Assembly: GCF_008831235.1 (NCBI RefSeq)
Contig: NZ_WBKF01000001.1
Span: 926,529-990,528 of the forward strand
Direction: 5' to 3'
DNA: 64,000 nt
DNA from: Pseudoclavibacter sp. CFCC 11306
GTDB lineage: Bacteria; Actinomycetota; Actinomycetes; Actinomycetales; Microbacteriaceae
The notes beneath the pieces were generated by a model. The model did no database searches. It had not been told where the DNA came from and worked only from the letters and a program-made list of their open reading frames with translations. Each line of letters starts with the position of its first letter. Within the stretch, counting starts at the first letter, position 1. The translations under genes were made by a program, and so were the position numbers. Shown here piece after piece: positions 1 to 8,604 of this stretch.

Positions 1-528
1 GCAGCTCCGACTTGGTTCTCGGTCTCGTATGCCGAAGATCTGGCGGTGATCGCTCTGAGTTCTCGCCCGGTGGGCGTCGACGTCGAGCACACCTTTGATG
101 AGCAGACCGCTCAGCGTCTGCGTGAGATGCTGCTGAACGGGGCGCTGCCGCAGCACCTCGGTCACGAATTCATCGGCGCGCTGCAGAGTTCAGCGGTGTC
201 GATCGAACCTGCTGCTGAAGCGGGGTCTTCAGAAGATGCTGCACATAAGCTGACTCGCGCATGGGTTCGTGCCGAAGCACGACTCAAAGCCTTGGGGTGC
301 GGACTCTGCGACCGCCCGAGACCGGCCGATGACGGCCTCGTGGACGAAAGGACCGTGTCCGCAGCCGCCTCGGCGCCCGACCGGGCTCTCGTCATCGCCG
401 ATGCTCCGGTGCCACACGACGTTCTGATGCTCCATAACGCTGCGGTGCTGCTGCCCGATGCCTCAGCGCTGCAGAAGGCTGAGACCTCGAACCGTCAGCC
501 AGTCGCGCATGTCGCCCTGGCCGTGTAG
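1..528 (+). CDS. 4'-phosphopantetheinyl transferase (5'-truncated by window edge)
   Basis: This enzyme would transfer phosphopantetheine from CoA to carrier domains, here most likely the aryl carrier protein and the NRPS next door. The reading frame is open from base 1 and reads FSVSYAEDLAVIALS before the hallmark GVDVE magnesium/CoA motif. The second hallmark, WVRAEARLKALG, follows about 60 residues later. Both are typical of Sfp/EntD-type transferases. The frame is already open at the window edge, so the true start lies upstream. The C-terminus is poorly conserved. The gene converges on the entE-like gene, with hairpins between them. Placement beside a siderophore NRPS supports the role; which carrier proteins it serves is inferred. 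Confidence 0.85.
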   Translation, partial: AAPTWFSVSYAEDLAVIALSSRPVGVDVEHTFDEQTAQRLREMLLNGALPQHLGHEFIGALQSSAVSIEPAAEAGSSEDAAHKLTRAWVRAEARLKALGCGLCDRPRPADDGLVDERTVSAAASAPDRALVIADAPVPHDVLMLHNAAVLLPDASALQKAETSNRQPVAHVALAV

Positions 529-620
529 CGATATGTGAGGCGAAGCCGTCAGTACCCCACGAATTTCGCTACACGGTCCCGGCGAAAACCGCGCTTCGCC
601 GACTCACTCCATCGATACTC

Positions 621-643
621 GGCGGGCTGCGGAACAGCCCGCC
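621..643. terminator. Hairpin between PPTase and entE-like gene
   Basis: A perfect 9-bp stem (GGCGGGCTG, loop CGGAA, CAGCCCGCC) sits 4 bp beyond the stop of the minus-strand AMP-ligase gene. A second hairpin (CGGCGAA/TTCGCCG, 580-601) lies between it and the PPTase stop. There is no clear T-run, so this is a likely bidirectional terminator by position and structure only. Confidence 0.6.
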
Positions 644-647
644 TGCA

Positions 648-2375
648 TCAGTCAGTGAGACGAGCGGCGAGCACATTCCGCAGATCGCGACGAGACGACT
701 TGCCCACAGCCGTCACCGGCATCTCATCGATCACATGGAACTCGTCAGGCACGCAGAATGAGGCGAGACCCACGTCGCGCAGAAACGCGCGCAGCTCACG
801 ACTCATTGTGACCGGGTCGTTCCAGGCATCAGCATCAGCGGTAACGGCATCGGCATCGTTAGCAGCAGCTGCGTCTGCAACAGCACCGGCAGCAGCACCA
901 GCCCCTGTCGCACTGCGTAGCTGCACGAACGCCGCAATCGTCTCGCCGAGACGGTCGTCTGGCTTCGGCACCACCACCGCGTCGAACACACGCGGATGCT
1001 GCAGCAGGGCGTCTTCGACCTGAGCTGCGACGACTTTCTCTCCCCCGCGATTGATCAGGTCTTTGCTGCGCCCCTCGACGATCAGACTGCCGGTGTCGTC
1101 GATGCGCACGATGTCACCGGTGCGGTAGAAGCCGTCGTGCGTGAAGCTCGAACGGTTCGTCTCGGCCGCCCTGTAGTAGCCGTTGATCGTGTAGGGCCCG
1201 CGCGTCACAAGATTTCCGGCGGTGCCCTGCGGCAGCGGCTGATCGCTGTCGTCGACGATGCGCAGCTCGTCAGCCGGCGACATCGGGCGCCCCTGCGTCT
1301 CGACGATCTCGTCAAGCGGCGCATCGAGCGCGGTGTAGTTCACCAGCCCCTCGGCCATGCCGAAGACCTGCTGCAGCGTGCAGTCGAATGCGTCCACGAT
1401 GCGCCGAGCAGCCGTCGGGGTCAGCTTCGCGCCCCCGATCTGCAGCACCTCAAGGCTCTCAAGCGAAGCCGCCGACCCCACGTGATCGGCCCAGAGCAGC
1501 GCCAGCGGCGGCACGAGCGCCGTGATCGTGACATGTCGCCGTGCGATCAGGTCGAAGCAGGTATCAGGTGCCGGCGCACTGGCGAGAACGACGGTGCCGC
1601 CCGCCAGCAGCACGCCCAGCACGCCGGGCGAACTCATGGTGAAGTTGTGCGGCACCGGCAGTGCCGCCAGATACACCGAGCGCTCAGTGACGCCGCACAG
1701 CTCGTTGCTGCGCCGCAGCGTGTAGATGTAGGCGTCTGACGAGCGCGGAATCATCTTCGGCACACCCGTGGTCCCGCCCGAGAGCTGCAGAAACGCCGTG
1801 TCTTCAGGATCGATCGAAACCGCCGGCGCCGATGCGAGACCTGGCTCAGCGGGCGCGACCAGAGCATCCGGATCAGTGATCACGATCAGCTCCGCATCAG
1901 CACGACCGGCTTCGGCATGGGCCGCCGCCACCTGTTCGGCGACGTGCGCGGCGGTCTCGCCCAGTCTGTCGCGGCCGTGTCGTCTGACAGTGATGATCGC
2001 GACGGCGTCGGCGTGCTGCACGAAGTGTGTGAGCTCGCGCTCGCGGTGCCCGGGCAGTGCGAAGATCGGCAGCGCGCCGAGACGAAAGAGCGCGAACACG
2101 GTGGGCAGGTAGCTGATCACGTTCGGAAACTGCACCACCACGCGATCACGGTCGCGAATGCCGAGCGCGTGCAGGCGTGCGGCCGCGGCCTCGACGGCCG
2201 CGCCCAGCTCGCGGTAGGTCAGCTCGTGGCCGCGGTCGTCTGCGACGGCGAGCGCGTCACCTCGCTGGCGGATGCTGTGCTGCAGCAGGTCGGGAAAGGT
2301 CGCGCCGGTCCAGTAGCCGGCTGCCCGGTAGGTCGCCGCGCGTTCTGGCGGAAAGGGCGTAACGCCATCGAGCAT
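648..2375 (-). CDS. entE: 2,3-dihydroxybenzoate-AMP ligase-like aryl acid adenylating enzyme (EntE/DhbE family)
   Basis: This is a stand-alone adenylation enzyme of 575 residues that would activate an aryl acid with ATP and load it on an aryl carrier protein. Visible motifs are LDGVTPFPPERAATYRAAGYW at the N-terminus (typical of DhbE/EntE), the P-loop LSGGTTGVPK near residue 195, PVPHNFTMSSPG near residue 243 (this Asn is characteristic of aryl-acid rather than amino-acid adenylation), YRTGDI, and the C-terminal Lys region AVGKSSRRDL. The start at 2375 was chosen over an in-frame one at 2423 because it begins the conserved N-terminus and lies 2 bp after the carrier-protein stop. A low-complexity Ala/Asp-rich insert occurs near residues 490-520. 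Dihydroxybenzoate is the likely substrate; salicylate cannot be excluded. Confidence 0.88.
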   Translation of the reverse strand: MLDGVTPFPPERAATYRAAGYWTGATFPDLLQHSIRQRGDALAVADDRGHELTYRELGAAVEAAAARLHALGIRDRDRVVVQFPNVISYLPTVFALFRLGALPIFALPGHRERELTHFVQHADAVAIITVRRHGRDRLGETAAHVAEQVAAAHAEAGRADAELIVITDPDALVAPAEPGLASAPAVSIDPEDTAFLQLSGGTTGVPKMIPRSSDAYIYTLRRSNELCGVTERSVYLAALPVPHNFTMSSPGVLGVLLAGGTVVLASAPAPDTCFDLIARRHVTITALVPPLALLWADHVGSAASLESLEVLQIGGAKLTPTAARRIVDAFDCTLQQVFGMAEGLVNYTALDAPLDEIVETQGRPMSPADELRIVDDSDQPLPQGTAGNLVTRGPYTINGYYRAAETNRSSFTHDGFYRTGDIVRIDDTGSLIVEGRSKDLINRGGEKVVAAQVEDALLQHPRVFDAVVVPKPDDRLGETIAAFVQLRSATGAGAAAGAVADAAAANDADAVTADADAWNDPVTMSRELRAFLRDVGLASFCVPDEFHVIDEMPVTAVGKSSRRDLRNVLAARLTD

Positions 2376-2377
2376 TC

Positions 2378-2632
2378 TCAGACCCCACTGCTCGGCGCAT
2401 GTTCGCGCAGCACCTCGACCCACTCTCCGAGGGTCGAGGCCTCGAGCAGATCCATATAGGTGACGGTGTAGCCTGCGTCGCGCGCCCGCTGCACGATCTC
2501 CATGGTGCTGAGCGAGTCGAGCCCTTGGTCGAAGACGTCTTCGGCAGGATCGATGCTCGACGGATCGTCGTTCTTCAGCGCGGTCGCGACGACCTGTTGG
2601 AGTGCTGAAATGTCTGGGTCACGGGGGAACAT
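2378..2632 (-). CDS. Stand-alone aryl carrier protein
   Basis: An 84-residue carrier protein. The segment FDQGLDSLSTMEI contains the phosphopantetheine attachment serine in the usual GxDS context. It would accept the activated aryl acid and present it to the condensation domain of the divergent NRPS. The start at 2632 is preceded by a strong Shine-Dalgarno (GAGAGGAG), whereas an upstream in-frame start at 2680 lies inside a palindrome. In enterobactin systems this domain is normally fused to an isochorismatase (EntB); here it is free-standing and no isochorismatase is in the window. The gene is transcribed together with the ligase, 2 bp apart. Confidence 0.85.
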   Translation of the reverse strand: MFPRDPDISALQQVVATALKNDDPSSIDPAEDVFDQGLDSLSTMEIVQRARDAGYTVTYMDLLEASTLGEWVEVLREHAPSSGV

Positions 2633-2659
2633 GGGACTCCTCTCACCGGCTCTGCGAAT

Positions 2660-2695
2660 ATGGCGTCGGCTACACGCCATGAGAGCCGAGGCTCT
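2660..2695. promoter_or_regulatory. Two adjacent inverted repeats in the divergent siderophore promoter
   Basis: The 99-bp gap between the carrier-protein gene and the NRPS gene contains ATGGCGT-N7-ACGCCAT (2660-2680), followed immediately by AGAGCC-GA-GGCTCT (2682-2695). Both are perfect. They lie upstream of a TATACA -10-like hexamer (2716-2721) for the NRPS. They are plausible operators for a regulator of siderophore synthesis. No match to the familiar actinobacterial TTAGG-type iron box was seen. Confidence 0.5.
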
Positions 2696-2715
2696 TTCTC
2701 TCGGCGGTCACTGAC

Positions 2716-2721
2716 TATACA
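2716..2721 (+). promoter_or_regulatory. Candidate -10 element of the NRPS gene
   Basis: TATACA lies 10 bp before the ATG at 2732, and no Shine-Dalgarno is visible between them. If it is the -10 box, the transcript would begin only a few bases before the start codon and the mRNA would be effectively leaderless. No good -35 is seen. Confidence 0.35.
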
Positions 2722-2731
2722 CTTGCTCACC

Positions 2732-5700
2732 ATGTTCAGATCTTTGGCAGCGCTGCCGCTGCTGGGCACTCAGCGCGGAATTTGGATGGCGCAGGCCCGA
2801 GACCCGAACTCTGCCGCGTACAACACCGGGCGCTACCTTGACGTTCCCGTGCGACTCGACGCGGAGCGCTTCGTGGCTGCGGTCGAATCGATCGCCGCCT
2901 GCCATGACGTTCTGCGCGTGCGACTCACCGAGGTCGACGGTCAGCCGACGCAGCAGGTGCTCGACCACGCTCCTTGGCATCCGCAGGTCGTCGACCTCTC
3001 AGACCAGCGCGATCCCCTCGCCGCCGCGCTGACGCACATGCGCGACGACATGGGTCGTACCCGCAGCCTCAGAGGTGTCGTGGGTGAGCCCGACGACCTG
3101 GTCTCAGAGGTGCTGTTTCAGCTGACGCCGGCAGGAGTCGAGCCGGGCCGCTCACTCTGGTACCAGCGAGCGCATCACATCCTGACTGACGGTGTGGGAC
3201 ATTCGCTGCTCTTCTCGCAGATCGCCCGCGCCTATGACGGCCGCGCCCCGAAGCCCGGGCCGTCGCTGCAGCAGCTGGTCGAGGCAGAACAGGCCGAGGC
3301 AGCCGACGACGACGCACTGAGCTTCTGGCGATCGCAGCGGGGCGATGCACCGGCCTCGCCGCAGCTGTCGACACCGACCTCGACGACGTCAGGCGTCGGA
3401 CCTGCATCAGTCGCACCCGCACCGAGCCACGTACGCCGGTCGGATCTGCTGTCTCCGGAGGCATTCGAACGGCTCGAGGCGACGGCGGAGGACTGCGGCG
3501 GGTCGTGGGTCGACGCGGTGACCGTCGCCGCTGCAGATCTCACGGCAGGTCTGACCGACGCAGACGATGCCACGCTGGGTTTTCCGCTGATGCGACGCAC
3601 GTCGTCGCTCTGGCGGCACACACCGGCGCCCAGGGTGACCGTGCTGCCGCTGCACGTGACGCTCGGCGAAGCGGCGAAGACGGGCTGCCTGAGCCTGTGC
3701 GACGCCATCGCGCACACCAGACATCTGGTGCGTGAGGCGAGCCGGCACCAGCAGCTGCTCGGCGAAGATCTGCGCGCCGAGGCCGGGCTGCGTCCCGACG
3801 ACCGACTCTTCGGCCCACAGCTCAACGTGAAGCCGTTTCACGACGACCTGCGCGTTGCCGGGGCGCCGACCCGCATGATCGACCTGTCAGCGGGGCCGGT
3901 CGACGATCTGACGATCAGCGTGTATCCATTGCAGGGTGGTCTGCACATCGACGTCGACGGCAACCCGAATCGGCACACTGCGGTCGAGGTCGAGCGGCTG
4001 CTCGCCCGGTTGGTGCAACGGCTGACCCAGCTGGCGGCGCAGTCACCCGCCGCCCCGCTGATCGACGCCCGAACGCCTGAGGCGCGGGCCACCTCGCTGC
4101 TGCTCGACGACGAGCGCGCACAGCTCGCACGCTGGAACAGCACTGGCCACGAAACCCCGGCGACCACGCTGCCGCGTCTGGTGACAGAGTGCGCGGCGGA
4201 GCATCCACAGCGCATCGCGGTGGCCGACGACGAGCACAGCCTCACCTTCAAGGCCTTCGACCAGACGGTGGATGCCGCTGCCGCCCGCCTGCGAGCGTTC
4301 GGTGTGCGGCAGGGCGAGGTCGTCGGCGTGCACCTGCCACGATCGGTGCGACTGTTGGTCGCCGTGCACGCGGTGATGCGCTGCGGGGCCGTGTATCTGC
4401 CGCTCGACGTGGAGTATCCGCCGAAGCGGCTGGCGAACATGCTCGAAGACGCTCGCGCGACTGCGGTGATCGCGCTGCGCGGAGACGCAGCGCCGCAGCC
4501 CACGAAAGGGCCGGCCCCACGGGTGCTGCTCGCAGACGATCTGCTGGCGGGTGCGGCAGGAACTGCTCCTGCGAGCGGCCGCGACATCGCCGACACGACG
4601 CTTGCTGGCACAGACACGGCCGAGTCGCACGATGCGTCTGGGCAAAGCACATCTGTGCACAGTACGTCTGGGCACGGTTCGTCTGGGCAAGGCGCATCTG
4701 CGCACGGTTCGGGGGCGCCCGCAGTGACCCCCGACGCTCTCGCCTACGTGCTGTTCACCTCAGGCTCGACCGGCCGACCCAAGGGTGTGCAGATCTCACA
4801 CCGGTCACTGGCCAGCCGACTGCTCTGGATGCGCGACTTCTGCGACGTGACCGAGACCGACGTGGTGCTGCACAAGACGCCGATCGGCTTCGATGTGTCG
4901 CTCTGGGAGCTGACGCTGCCGTTCGTCTGCGGGGCTCGTCTGCAGGTGGCCGCCCCGGGTGCGCACCGCGACCCCGAGCAGCTGGCAGGCGTCATCGAAC
5001 GTTCTGGCGTCACCGTGGCACACTTCGTGCCGACCATGCTGCAGACGCTGCTTGCGGTACTCGACGATGCCCAGCTGCGCGAGGCGCTCGCCTCGCTGCG
5101 GGTCGTCGTGTGCAGCGGCGAGGCTCTGCCTCCCGATCTCGCGCTGCGACTGCGCGCGGTCAGCGATGCGCGTCTGCTGAACCTCTACGGCCCGACCGAG
5201 GCGACGATCGACGTCACCGCGTTCGACTGCACCGAGCTGAGCGACGACCAGCTGCGCACGGCGACTGACCTGCCGATCGGTGCGCCGGTGTGGAACACGA
5301 CGTTACACGTGCTCGATCCGTTCGGTCGCGAGGTGCCTCCGGGCGCACCCGGCGAACTGTATCTGGGCGGTGTGCAGGTCGCCCACGGCTACATCGGCCG
5401 CCCAGACCTGACCGAGCAGCGGTTCATCACGCTGTCGCCGGACATCGGCCGCTGCTACGCGACCGGAGACCGAGCACGCTGGGAGCCGCTGAGATGGGCG
5501 GAGCCGAGCGGGGCATCCGCAGGAATGACTGACGCACCGCTCGTTTCGGCACCGGGTGCAGCGCCCGATTCAGCGTCTGCCGCAGCGCTCGCGCACACGT
5601 CGCCACAGACCGGCCGCCCCGCGCGACTGCACTTTCTGGGCCGACGCGACGGCCAGGTCAAACTGCACGGGCAGCGACTCGAACTCGCAGAGGTCGAACG

Positions 5701-7123
5701 GGCGATCTCTGGACCGCATCTCATCGAGAGCGCGGCGCGACTGCACGAGACCGCGAACGGCGACCACATGTTGGTCGGATATGTGGTCGGCGACGAACAG
5801 ACCGTCACCGAGGCGCTCGAACGGTGTCGCTCCGTGCTGCCGACGTTCATGGTTCCGGCGACGATGATGCCGCTCGATCGGCTGCCGCTGTCGCCGTCGG
5901 GCAAGCTCGATCGTCGGGCACTGCCTGCGCCCACGCAGACATCAGCCGGGCTGCGAGCAGCAGATGATCTCGAGAGGGGCATCCTGCGGGCGTTCGTCAG
6001 CGTGCTCGGCGCCGATGCCGCTGGCGTGGCGACTGAGGATGGGGCGGGCGACGCAGCAGATGCCGCTTTCGGGGTGACCGACGACTTCTTCGCTTGGGGC
6101 GGCACATCGATCAGCAGCGTCACACTGCTGGCCGAACTGCGACGCACGGGGCTGCCGATCGAGCTCGGCGACATCTTCGCGACGCCGACAGTGCGCGCGC
6201 TGACCCAGGTCGTGCGCAGCAGGAAGGCGGGATCTGCGGCGGGGTCACGAGGTTATGAGCCCGTGCTGCGGCTGACCGGCGCCAGTGCCGATGCCGATGC
6301 CGGCTGCGGCGCCGGTGCCACTGACGGCCCCAGCAGCGGTGCCAGCAGCGGTGCCGAGTCGCCGCTGTGGTTCATGGTGCATCCCGCGGGTGGGCTCGCC
6401 TGGCCGTATCGCCGTCTGGCACAGCATCTCGACGCCCCGGCGATCGGGCTGCAGGCTGCCGCCTACCTCGGCGCTGAGCCGTCGACGTCGCTGCGAGCGA
6501 CCGCTGACGAGTATGCGCTGCGCGTGATCGAGGTGGCCGCTGGGCGCCCGATCCGGCTGCTCGGCTGGTCGGTCGGAGGGGTGATCGCCCAAGACGTCTG
6601 CGCAGCGCTCGAAGCCGCCGGTCACGAGGTCGAGCTGTTGGTGCTCCTCGACAGCTACCCCGGCCCGGTGTGGCGAGATCAGCCGGCACCCGGTGAGGCG
6701 GATGCCGCACTCGCCTTGGTGCGCATGGCAGGCCTCACGCCGCAGGAGATCGAACAGAAGGATGATGCCTCGCTCGACATCGACGAGGTCGTGCGCGTGC
6801 TGCAGCAGCGTCGGCATCCGCTGGGCCAGCTCGGCGCCGAACGCTTGCACACCATGCGTGAGCTGGTGCAGGCGCACTCGCAGATGCTGCACACCGCGGA
6901 GCATCGCATCTCGCATGCCCCCACGATTTTCGTCGAAGCCTCTGGACCCGGACATCAGCTCTGGCAGGATCCCACAGCATGGCAGCCGTGGCTCGCGGGG
7001 CCGGTAGACCTGCAGCAGCTGCCGGTCGGGCACGAACAGCTGGTGATCGAGCCGTACGCCGCGCGCATCGCCGCGACGATCGCCGAGGCCGACCTGCTGG
7101 TGGCGTGCGAACAGGCACGTTGA
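2732..7123 (+). CDS. entF: Nonribosomal peptide synthetase, C-A-T-TE module predicted to use serine (EntF-like)
   Basis: This 1463-residue single-module synthetase would condense the carrier-bound aryl acid with an amino acid and release the product. Domains: condensation about 1-430 (HHILTDG near 147), adenylation about 450-1030 (LFTSGSTGRPKG near 674, LYGPTEAT, ATGDRARW, SPSGKLDRR), carrier about 1070-1150 (WGGTSISS near 1121), thioesterase about 1205-1463 (GWSVGG nucleophile near 1278, GHEQL histidine). Reading the specificity pocket by eye gives D-V-W-H-V-S-L-I-D-K, a serine code very close to EntF. The start at 2732 begins the conserved FRSLAALPLLGTQRGIW; an earlier in-frame start at 2660 falls in a palindrome. 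The adenylation domain has two low-complexity inserts, one built of 15-bp DNA repeats. The product is inferred to be a DHB-serine compound; whether it is cyclised as in enterobactin is unknown. Confidence 0.9.
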   Translation: MFRSLAALPLLGTQRGIWMAQARDPNSAAYNTGRYLDVPVRLDAERFVAAVESIAACHDVLRVRLTEVDGQPTQQVLDHAPWHPQVVDLSDQRDPLAAALTHMRDDMGRTRSLRGVVGEPDDLVSEVLFQLTPAGVEPGRSLWYQRAHHILTDGVGHSLLFSQIARAYDGRAPKPGPSLQQLVEAEQAEAADDDALSFWRSQRGDAPASPQLSTPTSTTSGVGPASVAPAPSHVRRSDLLSPEAFERLEATAEDCGGSWVDAVTVAAADLTAGLTDADDATLGFPLMRRTSSLWRHTPAPRVTVLPLHVTLGEAAKTGCLSLCDAIAHTRHLVREASRHQQLLGEDLRAEAGLRPDDRLFGPQLNVKPFHDDLRVAGAPTRMIDLSAGPVDDLTISVYPLQGGLHIDVDGNPNRHTAVEVERLLARLVQRLTQLAAQSPAAPLIDARTPEARATSLLLDDERAQLARWNSTGHETPATTLPRLVTECAAEHPQRIAVADDEHSLTFKAFDQTVDAAAARLRAFGVRQGEVVGVHLPRSVRLLVAVHAVMRCGAVYLPLDVEYPPKRLANMLEDARATAVIALRGDAAPQPTKGPAPRVLLADDLLAGAAGTAPASGRDIADTTLAGTDTAESHDASGQSTSVHSTSGHGSSGQGASAHGSGAPAVTPDALAYVLFTSGSTGRPKGVQISHRSLASRLLWMRDFCDVTETDVVLHKTPIGFDVSLWELTLPFVCGARLQVAAPGAHRDPEQLAGVIERSGVTVAHFVPTMLQTLLAVLDDAQLREALASLRVVVCSGEALPPDLALRLRAVSDARLLNLYGPTEATIDVTAFDCTELSDDQLRTATDLPIGAPVWNTTLHVLDPFGREVPPGAPGELYLGGVQVAHGYIGRPDLTEQRFITLSPDIGRCYATGDRARWEPLRWAEPSGASAGMTDAPLVSAPGAAPDSASAAALAHTSPQTGRPARLHFLGRRDGQVKLHGQRLELAEVERAISGPHLIESAARLHETANGDHMLVGYVVGDEQTVTEALERCRSVLPTFMVPATMMPLDRLPLSPSGKLDRRALPAPTQTSAGLRAADDLERGILRAFVSVLGADAAGVATEDGAGDAADAAFGVTDDFFAWGGTSISSVTLLAELRRTGLPIELGDIFATPTVRALTQVVRSRKAGSAAGSRGYEPVLRLTGASADADAGCGAGATDGPSSGASSGAESPLWFMVHPAGGLAWPYRRLAQHLDAPAIGLQAAAYLGAEPSTSLRATADEYALRVIEVAAGRPIRLLGWSVGGVIAQDVCAALEAAGHEVELLVLLDSYPGPVWRDQPAPGEADAALALVRMAGLTPQEIEQKDDASLDIDEVVRVLQQRRHPLGQLGAERLHTMRELVQAHSQMLHTAEHRISHAPTIFVEASGPGHQLWQDPTAWQPWLAGPVDLQQLPVGHEQLVIEPYAARIAATIAEADLLVACEQAR
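4637..4711 (+). repeat. Five tandem 15-bp units inside the NRPS adenylation domain
   Basis: Five consecutive 15-bp units of the form TCTGGGCAAGGCGCA encode the pentapeptides SGQST, SVHST, SGHGS, SGQGA and SAHGS at residues 636-660, just before the A3 ATP-binding motif. The period keeps the frame open. It appears to be an intragenic minisatellite in a surface loop. Confidence 0.85.
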
Positions 7124-7182
7124 CAGAGCAGACAGAACAAAAAGCAAGCAATCAGTCAAAGCAGACAAAGGAGTTTCACCCG

Positions 7183-8538
7183 ATGATGACCGATGGCAGC
7201 ACGGAACGCTCCAGCGCGGATTGCACGGACTCTACCGGGATCGCGCGAGATCGGCCGATTTCATCCAATCCCGGTCGGTCTGAAGCAATCGCCGCAGGTG
7301 ACCCCGCCGACCGCACAGCAGTGCGCACGACCACCGACTGGCTGGTCGTGATCGCCTGCACCGCGATCATGATCGTCGAAGGCTACGACCTGCTGCTCTA
7401 CAGCAACGCCATCCCGGTGCTGCTGGCCGACCCGACCATCGGCGTCGACCAGTCGGCCGCAGGCCTGATCGGCAGCATGATCTTCTTAGGCATGCTCGGC
7501 GGCGGCGTCGCTGCGGGGCCTGTCGTTCGGGCGCTCGGCCCCTCACGCACGATCCTGATCGGCATCATCGGCTTCACCGTCTGCACCGTCGCCGTCGCCG
7601 CCGCCAGCGACGCCTGGCACATCGGAGCAGCCCGCCTGCTCGCCGGCCTCTGCCTCGGCGTCGTGCTGCCTGCCGCCCTGACCGCCGCGCGCAATGCGAC
7701 GCACAACGCCGACGGCTCGCTGACCATCACCATCGTCATGGGCGGCATCGCCATCGGAGCGGTCGCCTCGACGCTCACCGCGCAGAGCGTGCTGCACCTG
7801 GGCGGCTGGCGCACGCTCTTCCTGAGCGGCGGCATCGTCGGCATCCTGCTGGCAGCCATCACCATACCGGCGCTGCGCCGCATCGAAACGCATCACCGCA
7901 ACGTCGCTGAGGCGGATGCGGGGGCGAGTCGCGCATCCGTTCGCGAGCTGGTCGCCCCCAGACATCGCACCCTGCTCGCGCTCGGGGTGCTGGTCACCTT
8001 CGCCGATCTGCTGACCTGGTACGGCGTGAGCACGTGGCTGACTCAGCTGATGCGCGAGTTCAGCATCCCGCTGCAGGGGGCGCTGCAGCTCATGCTGGTG
8101 CTGAACCTCGGCGCAGTCGTCGGGTCGGTCGGCATCGCGCTGCTCGCGAAGCGACTCGGCACCCGGCCCATCGCCGCCGCATCCGGCGTCTTGGCCGCCG
8201 TGGCGCTTCTGCTCATCGCCGGGCAGATCGGCCCGGGGTGGCTGCTCGCCGGCTACGCAGCGGTGCTCGGTGCCGGCGCGATCAGCGCGCAGAATCTGAT
8301 CAACTCGTTGGTCGCCGACGCATTCCCGGTGCGGCTGCGCACGACCGCGCTCGGCTGCACCCTCGGGCTGGGACGCCTCGGCGCTGTCGTCGCACCGATC
8401 ATCGGCGGGCAGACTCTCGCAGCGGGTCTCGGGCCGGCATGGGTGCTGGTCGCGTTCGCCTCGGCCGCGCTGCTCGGTGCCGTGCTGCTGATCTGGTTCA
8501 CGCCCGAGCGAGTCGAGCGCAGCCTCGCAGCGAGGTGA
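7183..8538 (+). CDS. MFS transporter, aromatic-acid-symporter-like, siderophore-linked
   Basis: A 451-residue major facilitator with about 12 hydrophobic segments after a 50-residue hydrophilic N-terminus. The first segment reads VEGYDLLLYSNAIPVLL, which resembles the aromatic acid:H+ symporter branch (BenK/PcaK). The start at 7183 follows an AAAGGAG site at 7167-7173; the frame is open much further upstream but there overlaps the NRPS. The gene lies 59 bp downstream of the NRPS on the same strand and is probably cotranscribed. It may export the catechol siderophore or move an aromatic precursor such as dihydroxybenzoate; family resemblance slightly favours an aromatic-acid substrate. Confidence 0.78.
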   Translation: MMTDGSTERSSADCTDSTGIARDRPISSNPGRSEAIAAGDPADRTAVRTTTDWLVVIACTAIMIVEGYDLLLYSNAIPVLLADPTIGVDQSAAGLIGSMIFLGMLGGGVAAGPVVRALGPSRTILIGIIGFTVCTVAVAAASDAWHIGAARLLAGLCLGVVLPAALTAARNATHNADGSLTITIVMGGIAIGAVASTLTAQSVLHLGGWRTLFLSGGIVGILLAAITIPALRRIETHHRNVAEADAGASRASVRELVAPRHRTLLALGVLVTFADLLTWYGVSTWLTQLMREFSIPLQGALQLMLVLNLGAVVGSVGIALLAKRLGTRPIAAASGVLAAVALLLIAGQIGPGWLLAGYAAVLGAGAISAQNLINSLVADAFPVRLRTTALGCTLGLGRLGAVVAPIIGGQTLAAGLGPAWVLVAFASAALLGAVLLIWFTPERVERSLAAR

Positions 8539-8604
8539 TGATCGGGGCGCGGGTGCGTGGCCGGGGCCGAGCCTGATGTCGGCGGCCAGTGGCAGAATGT
8601 TCGA

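Noticed and set aside
46-528. GTG at 46 as the start of the phosphopantetheinyl transferase
   Set aside because: The frame is open to base 1 and the upstream codons encode conserved family residues, so the gene is cut by the window edge.
2633-2731. IdeR/DtxR iron box in the siderophore promoter
   Set aside because: No sequence resembling the TTAGG...CCTAA consensus is present; only unrelated palindromes are seen.
6979-8538. A longer MFS gene starting at 6979
   Set aside because: The extra 68 codons overlap the NRPS thioesterase in another frame; a strong ribosome site supports 7183.
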